A DNA stretch of 64,000 nucleotides, taken from the NCBI RefSeq assembly GCF_000786695.1, contig NZ_CP009962.1, forward strand, positions 2,914,001 to 2,978,000, read 5' to 3'. Origin of the DNA: Collimonas arenae. Its GTDB lineage: Bacteria; Pseudomonadota; Gammaproteobacteria; Burkholderiales; Burkholderiaceae_D. A model generated the notes under the pieces. The model saw only the letters and a list, made by a program, of their open reading frames with translations, ran no database searches and was not told the origin of the DNA. Below, piece after piece: positions 41,040 through 49,132 of the stretch. Made by a program: the position numbers and the translations under genes. The number at the start of each line of letters is the position of its first letter. Position 1 is the stretch's first letter.

Positions 41040-41170
41040 TTATCCCTGCTACGCCATCGTAGATTGGTGGAGCCGCTGGCGATTTTCCTTTGCGCCCTAG
41101 TAGTGCTCAAAGACCGAGTCAGCGCGCTTTTCCAGGAAATTTGTCGATCACAAATGGGAGGAAATCAACG

Positions 41171-41911
41171 ATGCACGTAAAACCTGTCGTCCAGGCGCTG
41201 CTGTTCAGCGCCACCTTGCTGGCCATGCAAACGCCGCTCCATGCACAAGCAAGTCTCACGCAAACGCCACAGCAACTCCAGAAAACCGAAGGAAACGATG
41301 CCAGCGCTGCTGCCAGCCGCGGTTTCGCGGAATTCGTGCAATATCAGATCCAAGCGCATTCCGGCAGCTTGCCTGAAGGCTTTCCACTCGACGTGACGGA
41401 TGTCCAGGATCTGAAAGACGCCAGTATCGGCTACGGCTTTCCGGTCTACACGGTCGATCCGAAAGATCTGTTGGCGGGCCGTAGCGACTTCAGCGCCATG
41501 GCAAAATCAACCGGGACCTGGCGCTTTATCATCAACCGCAATCAGCGCCCGATTGGCCTGGTGACCGTGGAAAAGGTCAACGGCACATGGCAAACCGTTG
41601 CCTATGGCGCTGCAGGTTTGTCCAAGGATGTGGATGCGCTGACGCGCTTCCATGGCAATGCCGATCATTCCAACCTGCGCTTCATACGGATATATCAAGC
41701 CCGCTCCGACTTTCTCGAAGTTGGATCAAACAATGGCGCAACAGCCCGCTTCGCGCCTCTGCAGTCGGCCCGGGAAACACTGTTGCTGCAACAGCGTGCC
41801 AACAAAGCCGGCAATGCGTCCGATGCAGCAACCAGCGGTTTGCTGGATGCAAGCCAGTTCGTGGAACCATTGCGCGCAGCAGTGAAGGCCAATATCGCTA
41901 ACTTCCGTTGA
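41171..41911 (+). CDS. Secreted protein of unknown function upstream of a papain-like protease
   Basis: 246-residue protein, not recognised. It has a signal peptide (VVQALLFSATLLAMQTPLHAQA) and then a mixed alpha/beta region. GYGFPVYTVDPKDLL and TWRFIINRNQRPIGLVTVEKVNGTW look like the two strands of a small domain that reads as a periplasmic or secreted module. Start ATG 41171 has GGGAGG upstream. The protease gene follows 85 bases later on the same strand, so the two may be co-transcribed. The protein could be an inhibitor, chaperone or partner of the protease, but nothing in the sequence proves this. Confidence 0.75.
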   Translation: MHVKPVVQALLFSATLLAMQTPLHAQASLTQTPQQLQKTEGNDASAAASRGFAEFVQYQIQAHSGSLPEGFPLDVTDVQDLKDASIGYGFPVYTVDPKDLLAGRSDFSAMAKSTGTWRFIINRNQRPIGLVTVEKVNGTWQTVAYGAAGLSKDVDALTRFHGNADHSNLRFIRIYQARSDFLEVGSNNGATARFAPLQSARETLLLQQRANKAGNASDAATSGLLDASQFVEPLRAAVKANIANFR

Positions 41912-41996
41912 ATCGTATTGACGGCAGTTGTTGTCATTAGCCTGCCTGTCCGGCAGCGTCGACTAAATAATCTGAAGTATATTTTCAGGAGTTAAC

Positions 41997-42593
41997 GTGA
42001 ATAATGTGAAAAGAATCTCCAGCCGCGTGATCATTAGCATCGGCCTTTTTTTGCTGGCGCCAATCGGATTCGCCGAATCAAAAACAATCAATGTCCCGCT
42101 GACCACGCAAGAACACAGCGAATGGTGCTGGGCCGGCGCCAGTAAAGCAGTTCTGAATTTCTACAAAAAAAGCCCAAGCCAGTGCAGTATCGTCAACTGG
42201 GCGTTTGGCATCAATTACGCCTGCGGCAACAACAATTTCAACTGGAACAGCCAGGCCAATCAGCCCAACAGCATGTATGGCGGAAACGGCAGTGTGCAAG
42301 ATATTCTCAACGCCTGGGGCGTGCCGAATACTGCCTTGACAAACTATCTGTCATGGGCGCATGTGGTCAGTGACATCGGCGCCAACCGGCCATTTGTCAT
42401 GCGCTACGGCTGGACCAATGGCGGCGGCCATATCATGGTCGGCCGCGGCTATGAGACCGTGAATGGTGTGAATTACCTCTATATCATGAACCCTTGGCCG
42501 GGCGAAGGCATGACGTACGGCACCTACAATTCGACGGTTTCGGACTACGACCATCAATGGACCCATACCCAGCGCATGAACATCAGCGGCTAG
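41997..42593 (+). CDS. Secreted papain-like cysteine protease (AvrRpt2/C70-like), GTG start
   Basis: 198-residue exported protease. A signal peptide (IISIGLFLLAPIGFA) precedes a papain-like core. The triad is visible: Cys44 in EWCWAGASKAVLNFY, His145 in GGGHIMVGRGYE and Asn165 in YIMNPWPGEG. This resembles the AvrRpt2-type family known from plant-associated bacteria, though many members are uncharacterised secreted proteins. The start is GTG at 41997, with AGGAG six bases upstream. It follows the unknown secreted protein at 41171. Targets could be host or competitor proteins; this is inference. Confidence 0.85.
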   Translation: MNNVKRISSRVIISIGLFLLAPIGFAESKTINVPLTTQEHSEWCWAGASKAVLNFYKKSPSQCSIVNWAFGINYACGNNNFNWNSQANQPNSMYGGNGSVQDILNAWGVPNTALTNYLSWAHVVSDIGANRPFVMRYGWTNGGGHIMVGRGYETVNGVNYLYIMNPWPGEGMTYGTYNSTVSDYDHQWTHTQRMNISG

Positions 42594-42758
42594 TCCTATA
42601 ACCAAATTGCACCTGTGAAATCATCCCCGTTCTAACCGCACCGATTGCGGCCATGGTGTTGTATTCCGCGCCTGTCTGCTTATATTGCAGCGCAAGATAT
42701 TGACAAGTGACATACCAGTTATCGGATAATGTCATTAGAAGAATTAATATTCAAACTC

Positions 42759-42764
42759 TATAAT
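42759..42764 (+). promoter_or_regulatory. Perfect -10 hexamer TATAAT before the small protein gene
   Basis: TATAAT lies 45 bases before the ATG at 42809. The -35 region is weak (TTAGAA at 42735). It implies a short leader of about 40 bases. Confidence 0.45.
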
Positions 42765-42808
42765 GCAAAGCAGCATAAGAAGATTTTTACTTTGACAGGA
42801 GCATCTCC

Positions 42809-42982
42809 ATGACTACAGCAACCAATAGCTTCACCTCCGCGAACGGTACAGGTTTTTCGGCAAAAGTGGCAGGCATTGCCTACGCTGTAGCCGCTGTCGT
42901 GTTCGGCATCAGCTTGCGCGAATCGCTTGATGCGGAAAGCAGCAGCGACAAGGCCAACGCTGCCTATACCTGGGGCATGTAA
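42809..42982 (+). CDS. 57-residue small protein with one hydrophobic segment
   Basis: A short gene with its own AGGAG site seven bases before the ATG, a consensus -10 box upstream and a clear terminator downstream. The protein has a polar N-terminus, one hydrophobic stretch (AGIAYAVAAVVFGISL, residues 21-36) and a short acidic/polar tail ending YTWGM. It could be a small single-span membrane protein. I do not recognise the family. Codon use is like that of its neighbours. Confidence 0.7.
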   Translation: MTTATNSFTSANGTGFSAKVAGIAYAVAAVVFGISLRESLDAESSSDKANAAYTWGM

Positions 42983-43044
42983 TTTCCCGGCAGCAGCCAA
43001 TGCGGTAGCGTCACCGACCCACCGCATGTAAAGCGCAGTACAAG

Positions 43045-43074
43045 ACAGTCAATCTCAGATTGGCTGTTTTTGTT
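43045..43074 (+). terminator. Rho-independent terminator of the small protein gene
   Basis: A ten-base stem with one G-T pair (43045-43054 with 43058-43067) and a three-base loop is followed by TTTTTGTTT. It lies 62 bases after the stop at 42982. Confidence 0.85.
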
Positions 43075-43231
43075 TGTACTCATGGTTTAAATGCGGTTCT
43101 TGCGGCAAACTGTATTGCAAAATTTCTGCGTCGCACCAGAATCAAGTTATGTCGCCTTCTTATAACATTCTGAGCAGAGGCGCGTATGCCGCACAACGTC
43201 GCCGTGATTAAAAGATGACAGAATAGCCAAC

Positions 43232-44551
43232 CTAAGCCGAGTGTTCAATCACCGAAGAACCGTTGACGCGCTTCTCCGCCACTGGTGCAACGACGACCTC
43301 CGGCACCGACTTTTCCACCCAGCGCTTGCGCATCGGCGCCAATACCAACTTGGCGGAGAGACCGGCGACGATGGTAATAGCGGCTGCAATGATGAAGACC
43401 CGATCCCAGGCACCACCTGCCGACAGCACAGAAGTCAGCGGCACCAGCAAGGCCGCCGTTCCCTTTGCGGTGTATAGCGTACCGGCATTCCCCGATGCAT
43501 ATTTACTGCCAAAGGTGTCGGCGCAAATCGCTGGAAAAATGGAAAATATCTCGCCCCAGAACAAGAATATCAGGGCGGCGAACACCATGAATGCATAGGG
43601 ATTGTGGCCGTATTGCATTAAGCCCAGCAAAGCAAGTCCTTCGCCGACAAAGACAATGAACATGGTATTTTCGCGACCGATCTTGTCTGAAATAAAGCCG
43701 CACAGAGGACGAGTGAAACCGTTGCACAAGTTGTCGATGGAGAGCGTCATGGTCAGCAGTGGCAAGGTCACGCCAAGCAAGGTGATCGGTAATTTGGCGA
43801 TACCGAAATCCTTGGCGATCGGCGCCAGTTGCGCCGTTGCCATCAGACCGCCTGCTGCCACCGCCACGAACATGAGGTACATCACCCAGAACACCGGGGT
43901 CCTGATCATTTGTCCGGCCTTGTAGTCGATCTTGGTCATGGTGAGTTTTTTCGACACCACAATCCCTTTCGGCGGCGCCGGCCTGACCATCAGCATCGCC
44001 AGCAGGAAAATACAGACGCCCTGCAAGATGCCAAAAAACAGGAAAGCGCGTTCATAGCCGGAGCTCTGGATCATGTTGGCAATCGGGATCACTGTCACGG
44101 CGGCGCCGGCGCCAAAACCCGCAGCCGTCATGCCCGCCGCCAGGCCGCGTTTATCCGGAAACCATTTCAGCGCGTTACCGACGCAAGTGCCGTACACGCA
44201 ACCGGCTCCGATGCCGGCGATAATCGCCGCCGCATACAGCTCGAACAGGCTGGTCGCCATCGAATTGATCACCCAGCCGGCGGCGGCAAAAATCGCGCCT
44301 GCCGCAATCACCGGGCGAGGCCCGAATTTGTCGACCAGCCAGCCTTCGATCGGCACCAGCCAGGTTTCGGTCACAATGAAAATTGAGAATGACAGTTGAA
44401 TCGCCGCCTGCCCCCAATGGTGCTTGGCATCCATCGGCGTCACGAACAAGGTCCATGCGTACTGCAAATTCGCGACCAAGCCCATGCAGATGATGCCGAT
44501 AATCAGTTGAATCCACCGATTAGCGGCACTCTTGGAATTACTGGTTTCCAT
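43232..44551 (-). CDS. oxlT: OxlT-like oxalate/formate antiporter (MFS)
   Basis: 439-residue MFS transporter. It shares with Oxalobacter OxlT the blocks YAWTLFVTPM, LVDKFGPRP, ALKWFPDKRGLAAGMTAAGFGAGA and NGFTRPLCGFISDKIGR. The two charged residues that bind oxalate, Arg272 and Lys355 in OxlT, correspond to Arg281 (FTRP) and Lys363 (YTAKGT). It would exchange oxalate for formate across the inner membrane. Start ATG 44551 with AGGAGA eight bases upstream; the longer frame adds no sense. A TTGAC-N4-GTCAA box lies 124 bases upstream, linking it to the regulator at 40360. Confidence 0.92.
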   Translation of the reverse strand: METSNSKSAANRWIQLIIGIICMGLVANLQYAWTLFVTPMDAKHHWGQAAIQLSFSIFIVTETWLVPIEGWLVDKFGPRPVIAAGAIFAAAGWVINSMATSLFELYAAAIIAGIGAGCVYGTCVGNALKWFPDKRGLAAGMTAAGFGAGAAVTVIPIANMIQSSGYERAFLFFGILQGVCIFLLAMLMVRPAPPKGIVVSKKLTMTKIDYKAGQMIRTPVFWVMYLMFVAVAAGGLMATAQLAPIAKDFGIAKLPITLLGVTLPLLTMTLSIDNLCNGFTRPLCGFISDKIGRENTMFIVFVGEGLALLGLMQYGHNPYAFMVFAALIFLFWGEIFSIFPAICADTFGSKYASGNAGTLYTAKGTAALLVPLTSVLSAGGAWDRVFIIAAAITIVAGLSAKLVLAPMRKRWVEKSVPEVVVAPVAEKRVNGSSVIEHSA

Positions 44552-44674
44552 GCGTCTTGTCTCCTGATATTTTAGGCTGCTTATATTTTTATCTGTTGCG
44601 ACAGCTGACGGGATTTCGGCAATGCGCACGCAGGGTGCGATGCCTGATTTTGCGGTGCTTTTCCAGACCATTCC

Positions 44675-44688
44675 TTGACGCCGGTCAA
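44675..44688. promoter_or_regulatory. TTGAC-GCCG-GTCAA box, copy 2, before oxlT
   Basis: Perfect inverted repeat centred 130 bases before the oxlT start. Its flanks (CC before, GATTG after) are also shared with copy 3 at 46748; over 21 bases only one base differs. The rest of 44552-44824 has no gene. Confidence 0.75.
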
Positions 44689-44824
44689 GATTGTGCGCCG
44701 CTGGCGGATTTAGAGGCTATTGCAAACACAGATGGCTAGGCGCTTCGACGAAGACAGTACGAGTAGTACGACCAGGAGAAGCAACAACGCCAGGTTAAAT
44801 TTACAACAGTCTCTTAGTTTTCTG

Positions 44825-45835
44825 CTATGCCACCCGCCGTAACTGCAACTGTCCGCGCTCTTCTTCAAAAGTCTTTCCCAACAACTTCACCAGCGCGTAG
44901 ACCGTATCCAGCTGCGGCGTCGGCGTTGCGGTCAGGCGTCCCAGCTCAATCACAGATCCCACCAACGCATCGATCTCCAGCGCCCTGCCCGCTTCCACGT
45001 CTTTCAACATCGACGTCTTGTGCTTGCCGATTTTCTCGGCGCCAGCGATGCGCTTGTCCAAAGGCACGCGGAAACTGATGCCAAGCTTGTGTGCAATCGT
45101 CTGCGCCTCCGTCATCAGCGCCGCAGCAAGTGTGCGCGTCAAGGAAAACTGGCAGATATCAACCAGGGTTGCGTGCGTCAAGGCGCTGATCGGATTGAAA
45201 CTCAGGTTGCCCCACAGCTTGAGCCAGATTTCGGAGCGGATGTCATCCAGCACAGGCGCCTTGAAACCGGCCTTGGTGAAGGACGCCGAAATGCGCAATA
45301 CGCGTTCGCTGTGAGAACCGTCCAGCTCGCCCAAAGGAAAGCGTTCACCCTCGAAATGGCGCACCACGCCAGGCGCGACCAGTTCGGAAGCCGGATATAC
45401 CACGCAACCGATGACGCGCGACGGCGGGATCTTTTCGCCTATCGCACCGCTCGGGTCCACCATGCTCAAACGGCTGCCTTCCAGCGTGCCGCCGGTTTTG
45501 TAGAAATACCAATATGGAATACCGTTCTGCATGGTGACGATAGCGGTTTCCGGCCCCAACAGATGGTGCAACTCGTGGCTCACCGCTTCCAGTTGATGCG
45601 CCTTCAGTGCGAGTATCACTAGATCTTGCCGGCCTGCCTGCCGATAATCATCGCTTGCATTGACCTGGCCGGCGACGTGCTCTGAACCGTCTTCCATGAT
45701 CAGCTTCATGCCGTTGCGACGAATAGCCTCGAGATTGGCGCCGCGCACCATGAAGGTCACGTCCTCTCCCGCCAGCGACAATTTGGCGCCGACATAGCCG
45801 CCTATCGCTCCCGCTCCCACAATTGCGATTTTCAT
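44825..45835 (-). CDS. Ketopantoate reductase-family NAD(P)-dependent oxidoreductase (PanE/ApbA)
   Basis: 336-residue protein with the Rossmann start MKIAIVGAGAIGGYVGAKLSLAG and the ApbA_C helical domain (GNLSFNPISALTHATL, conserved Asn). Classical PanE reduces 2-dehydropantoate, but many paralogues act on other 2-keto or branched acids. I chose ATG at 45835. It lies 46 bases after the fumarylacetoacetase-like gene on the same strand, so the two form an operon. The TTGAC-N4-GTCAA box before that operon suggests a role with the oxalate genes, not pantothenate synthesis. Confidence 0.88.
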   Translation of the reverse strand: MKIAIVGAGAIGGYVGAKLSLAGEDVTFMVRGANLEAIRRNGMKLIMEDGSEHVAGQVNASDDYRQAGRQDLVILALKAHQLEAVSHELHHLLGPETAIVTMQNGIPYWYFYKTGGTLEGSRLSMVDPSGAIGEKIPPSRVIGCVVYPASELVAPGVVRHFEGERFPLGELDGSHSERVLRISASFTKAGFKAPVLDDIRSEIWLKLWGNLSFNPISALTHATLVDICQFSLTRTLAAALMTEAQTIAHKLGISFRVPLDKRIAGAEKIGKHKTSMLKDVEAGRALEIDALVGSVIELGRLTATPTPQLDTVYALVKLLGKTFEEERGQLQLRRVA

Positions 45836-45881
45836 GATTGCTCCGTAGTTGAAATAAGAAATCCGGGAAGCCTTGCCTTGG

Positions 45882-46649
45882 CTATTCAAAGCGATTGCTT
45901 AATCTTCCTATGCCTTCAATCTCGATCTCCACCGTGCTGCCTGGTTTCATGGAGCCGACGCCGACAGAGGTGCCGCATAAAATCACATCGCCGGCGTACA
46001 GCGTCATGTCGTGGGATATCAGGCTGACCAGTTGCGCGGACGAGAACAGCATGTCGCTGACCGGATAGTCCTGCCTCAACTCACCATTCAATATGGTCTT
46101 GACTCTCAGCGTGCCGGGATCAATGCCACTGGCCACCACTGGCCCGAAAGGACAGAAGGTATCGCAGCCTTTGGCGCGCACCCATTGCGCGAACGACGGA
46201 TCGCGATTGAGGACGTCGGCCGCAGTGACATCGTTAGCGCAGGTATAGCCAAAAATATAGTGTTCCGCGTCCGCCTGAGAGACCTGCCTGGCAGTCTTGC
46301 CGATCACGATTCCCAGTTCGCCTTCAAACACCACCTTGCCTCCGGACGCGGGCTGGCGAATGATTCCTTGCGGCTTCAGATATGAATTTGGCGACTTGAT
46401 CAGGTACAGGGGTTCCTCTGGCCGCGACAGGTTCAGCTTGGCGCCCAGCGCGCCGAAGTTATTCCATAGCGCCAGGATTTTGCTGGGTGACGTCGGCGTC
46501 AGCAGATCGACTTCGCCGGCATTCAGATAAACGCCGCTTGGCTCCGGATGTTCAAACATGGAACCATCCCAAAGCTGGATGCGTTTATCCTCAAGCGTGC
46601 CAAAGCGGATATGGTCCTGATACATGAAACTCAGCCAATGCCTTATCAT
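45882..46649 (-). CDS. Fumarylacetoacetate hydrolase-family protein
   Basis: 255-residue FAH-C family hydrolase. The metal-site glutamates appear in VVFEGELGIVIGK and the conserved block FGYTCANDVTAADVLNRDPSFAQW is intact. Members cleave fumarylpyruvate-like diketo acids or decarboxylate oxaloacetate. Start is uncertain: ATG at 46649 (MIRHWLS) has a GAGAGA upstream, with other candidates at 46661 and 46625. It is the first gene of a unit with the PanE-like gene. The regulator box at 46748 is 105 bases upstream. A link to supply or use of oxalate-related diacids is inference. Confidence 0.87.
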   Translation of the reverse strand: MIRHWLSFMYQDHIRFGTLEDKRIQLWDGSMFEHPEPSGVYLNAGEVDLLTPTSPSKILALWNNFGALGAKLNLSRPEEPLYLIKSPNSYLKPQGIIRQPASGGKVVFEGELGIVIGKTARQVSQADAEHYIFGYTCANDVTAADVLNRDPSFAQWVRAKGCDTFCPFGPVVASGIDPGTLRVKTILNGELRQDYPVSDMLFSSAQLVSLISHDMTLYAGDVILCGTSVGVGSMKPGSTVEIEIEGIGRLSNRFE

Positions 46650-46747
46650 TTTTTCTCTCATGGAAATCACCGATGATCAGCTGAAGCTACAGCTATGGCG
46701 CACAAGATAAGCTGGCCTGATTGTGCGGGGACTTGTTGCAAGGAACC

Positions 46748-46761
46748 TTGACGACGGTCAA
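46748..46761. promoter_or_regulatory. TTGAC-GACG-GTCAA box, copy 3, before the FAH-like operon
   Basis: Perfect inverted repeat between the 115-residue protein gene and the FAH-family gene (centre 105 bases from its start). It shares extended flanks with copy 2. Confidence 0.75.
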
Positions 46762-46819
46762 GATTGCGGAATTTTTAGCCGCGCCAGGTGGATTGCATGC
46801 CTCGAATAGCGGCTACTAT

Positions 46820-47167
46820 TCAGATACCGATTTCGGCGCGCTGAACTTCAGCCCAGTTCACGTTGAGACTTGGCCGGGAACCGCAAGCATCGAGCTTTTC
46901 CAGGCAACGGATCCTGGCGCTTTCAATTGCACCGATTAAAAAATCCGCGTCGTAGGCAGTCAGCAAATGCGGCTGATGCAGCTCGACATAAGCGCCGACC
47001 AAGTGTTTGCCGGCGCAATGCGCCAACAAAGAGTTATAGGTATCGGCATCCCAATGCCAGCTCAGGCCAAGTTCGTAAAAGGCCGCGTTGTAAGCAAACA
47101 GCGATGCTTCTTCGGATGGGGCAAGGGATGGAACAATAAAAGCCGGATCGATCGTGATGCTAGCCAT
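46820..47167 (-). CDS. Small protein of unknown function (115 residues)
   Basis: Not recognised. The ATG at 47167 has GGAGG about nine bases upstream, so it is a real gene. The protein is soluble, mixed, with aromatic clusters (FAYNAAFYELGLSWHWDADTY) and no signal peptide. It is divergent from a LysR regulator (start 47323) with 155 bases between, a layout that often means the LysR controls it. Downstream lies the boxed FAH/PanE operon, 170 bases away. Confidence 0.7.
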   Translation of the reverse strand: MASITIDPAFIVPSLAPSEEASLFAYNAAFYELGLSWHWDADTYNSLLAHCAGKHLVGAYVELHQPHLLTAYDADFLIGAIESARIRCLEKLDACGSRPSLNVNWAEVQRAEIGI

Positions 47168-47273
47168 GATGGTTTTCCTCCAGGTGAAGCGCGTCAGCGC
47201 TTGGATTCATCCGCATCGCTCTGCAGATGTGAAACCATGGTAGGGAAACTCTGCGATCGGAAACAGTTAAAGT

Positions 47274-47285
47274 TTTTACGTAAAA
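47274..47285. promoter_or_regulatory. TTTTACGTAAAA palindrome between LysR and the 115-residue gene
   Basis: A perfect 12-base palindrome 38 bases before the LysR start and 107 bases before the small gene. It has a place and symmetry suitable for a LysR-type site, but other readings are possible. Confidence 0.35.
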
Positions 47286-47322
47286 CGATTAGCAATCACT
47301 TATGCGTTGATGCGCAAGCAGA

Positions 47323-48270
47323 ATGAAAAACGCCACTTTGCGACAACTGAAAACCTTCGAAACGGTGGCACGCCATCTAAGCTATTCGCGCGCGGCGGAA
47401 GAATTGCATCTGACCCAGCCGGCGGTTTCGCTGCAAGTCAAACAGCTTGAGGAACATGCAGGCATGCCGCTGTTTGAACAGCTGGGAAAGAAAATCTACC
47501 TGACCGCCGCCGGCATTGAGATGCTGCGGCACGGCCGGATAATCATCCAGCAGTTTCGCGAGACGGAAGACGCCATGGCGCAACTGCGAGGAGTCGCCGG
47601 CGGCAGGTTGAATGTGGCAGTGATCAGCGCCGGCGATTATTTTTTCCCGCGGTTGCTGGCGGAATTCCAGCGCAGCCGTGAGAATGTCAGCCTCAAGCTC
47701 ACTGTCCATAATCGCGAAGAACTGCTGCGCAACCTGCACGACAACCTGACCGACCTGGCGATCATGGTGCGGCCACCTGAAGATGCAGGCATGATCCGGC
47801 AAGCATTCGCGCCCCATCCTTACGTTATCGTGGCCTCACCCGAGCATCCGCTGGCCACCCGTAAAAACATTTCAAGAACCCGTTTGCTGCGTGAACCGTT
47901 TATCGTGCGGGAGCGTGGGTCGGATACCTGGCAGTCGATGCAGGAGAGTTTTGGCGAGCAAATTGAACAGATCAAGGTCGCCATGGAGATCAAGAGTTTT
48001 GAAACCATCAAGCAGGCCGTGATCGCCGGCATGGGGGTAAGCTTCCTCTCGGTCCATACAATCAGCCTGGAGCTGCAGGTTGGCAATCTGGTGGTGCTGG
48101 ATGTCCAGGGCTTTCCGGCGATGTTGAACTGGTACGTGGTACATCGTCAGAACAAGCAGTTGCCGCCGGTGGCGATCGCCTTCGAGAACTTCCTGATGAG
48201 CGACGGCGCTGCGCTGATTGAAAAATTTACCCGTTTCAAACTGGGGCACAGGCACGGCTCTTCTGGATAG
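47323..48270 (+). CDS. LysR-family regulator, CbbR/CysB-like
   Basis: 315-residue LysR-type regulator. The N-terminal helix-turn-helix (TLRQLKTFETVARHLSYSRAAEELHLTQPAVS) and the type-2 periplasmic-binding-like effector domain are complete. The opening resembles the CbbR group. No CO2-fixation gene is near, so the name should not be taken as function. It is divergent from the small protein gene at 46820 and convergent with the crotonase gene (four bases between stops). Confidence 0.92.
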   Translation: MKNATLRQLKTFETVARHLSYSRAAEELHLTQPAVSLQVKQLEEHAGMPLFEQLGKKIYLTAAGIEMLRHGRIIIQQFRETEDAMAQLRGVAGGRLNVAVISAGDYFFPRLLAEFQRSRENVSLKLTVHNREELLRNLHDNLTDLAIMVRPPEDAGMIRQAFAPHPYVIVASPEHPLATRKNISRTRLLREPFIVRERGSDTWQSMQESFGEQIEQIKVAMEIKSFETIKQAVIAGMGVSFLSVHTISLELQVGNLVVLDVQGFPAMLNWYVVHRQNKQLPPVAIAFENFLMSDGAALIEKFTRFKLGHRHGSSG

Positions 48271-48273
48271 TAT

Positions 48274-49050
48274 TCAACCAACGAAACGGCCGTGCCGGCC
48301 GGCGCCAAGCGTGAACCTCGATGCGCCATCTTCACCCTCGCCGAACACGATCGGCACGCCGTGTGCGCCCTCGCGCCGCAATGCTTCAGCCAGCGGCAAA
48401 TCCCATTGCTCGTATGCGGAATGACGATCGGTCAGCATGCATTGCTGAGGAAAACCCGCAATCTGGCGCGCTAGATCCTGCGCTACCAGCAGCGCTCCGC
48501 CAGCCGGCGTACTGCGGTTGATCAGCCCCATGTCCAACGCTTCCGCCGCAGCCACCGGCCGTCCCGTCAGGATCAAGTCCAACGCCCGCCCCATGCCAAT
48601 CAACCGTGGCAAACGCACAGTGCCGCCATCTATCAGAGGCACGCCCCAGCGCCGGCAAAATACGCCGAATACGGCATCGTCATCGGCTACCCGCAGATCG
48701 GCAAGCAACGCTAGCTCCAGTCCGCCGGCAACCGCGCAGCCGTTAATGGCGGCAACCAGCGGCTTGGAGAGCGCCATGCGGGTCGGCCCCATCGGACCGC
48801 TGCCGCCGCCATCGGCATCCAGCTCATTGCGCAAAGCCGGATCGGAAATGGCGGTCAGATCGGCGCCGGCGCAGAAATTGCCGCCGGCCCCAGTCAATAC
48901 CGCCACCTTCAGCGAGGCGTCGCCTTCAAAACGCTCAAACGCCTGATGCAGCTCGTCGGCCATCAAACGGTCGACCGCATTGCGTTTGTGTGGCCGGTTC
49001 ATCGTGATAGTGCAGATGCTACGGTCGGTCTCGAACAAAATGGATGGCAT
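48274..49050 (-). CDS. Enoyl-CoA hydratase/isomerase-family protein
   Basis: 258-residue crotonase-fold enzyme. The oxyanion-hole blocks are GNFCAGADL and NGCAVAGGLELALLADLRVA; the usual catalytic position near WGVPLIDGGTVRLPRLIG fits the branch that has a hydratase-like but atypical active site. It acts on an acyl-CoA of unknown chain length. Start ATG 49050. It is 82 bases after the large NAD-GDH gene on the same strand. Confidence 0.9.
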   Translation of the reverse strand: MPSILFETDRSICTITMNRPHKRNAVDRLMADELHQAFERFEGDASLKVAVLTGAGGNFCAGADLTAISDPALRNELDADGGGSGPMGPTRMALSKPLVAAINGCAVAGGLELALLADLRVADDDAVFGVFCRRWGVPLIDGGTVRLPRLIGMGRALDLILTGRPVAAAEALDMGLINRSTPAGGALLVAQDLARQIAGFPQQCMLTDRHSAYEQWDLPLAEALRREGAHGVPIVFGEGEDGASRFTLGAGRHGRFVG

Positions 49051-49132
49051 GACGTCCCCTTTGTACCTGTCTGTTCAAAACGAAGAAAGAGCCTCAGGCT
49101 GTACGCGCAGTTGCATCGCTCTCCCCGATATT

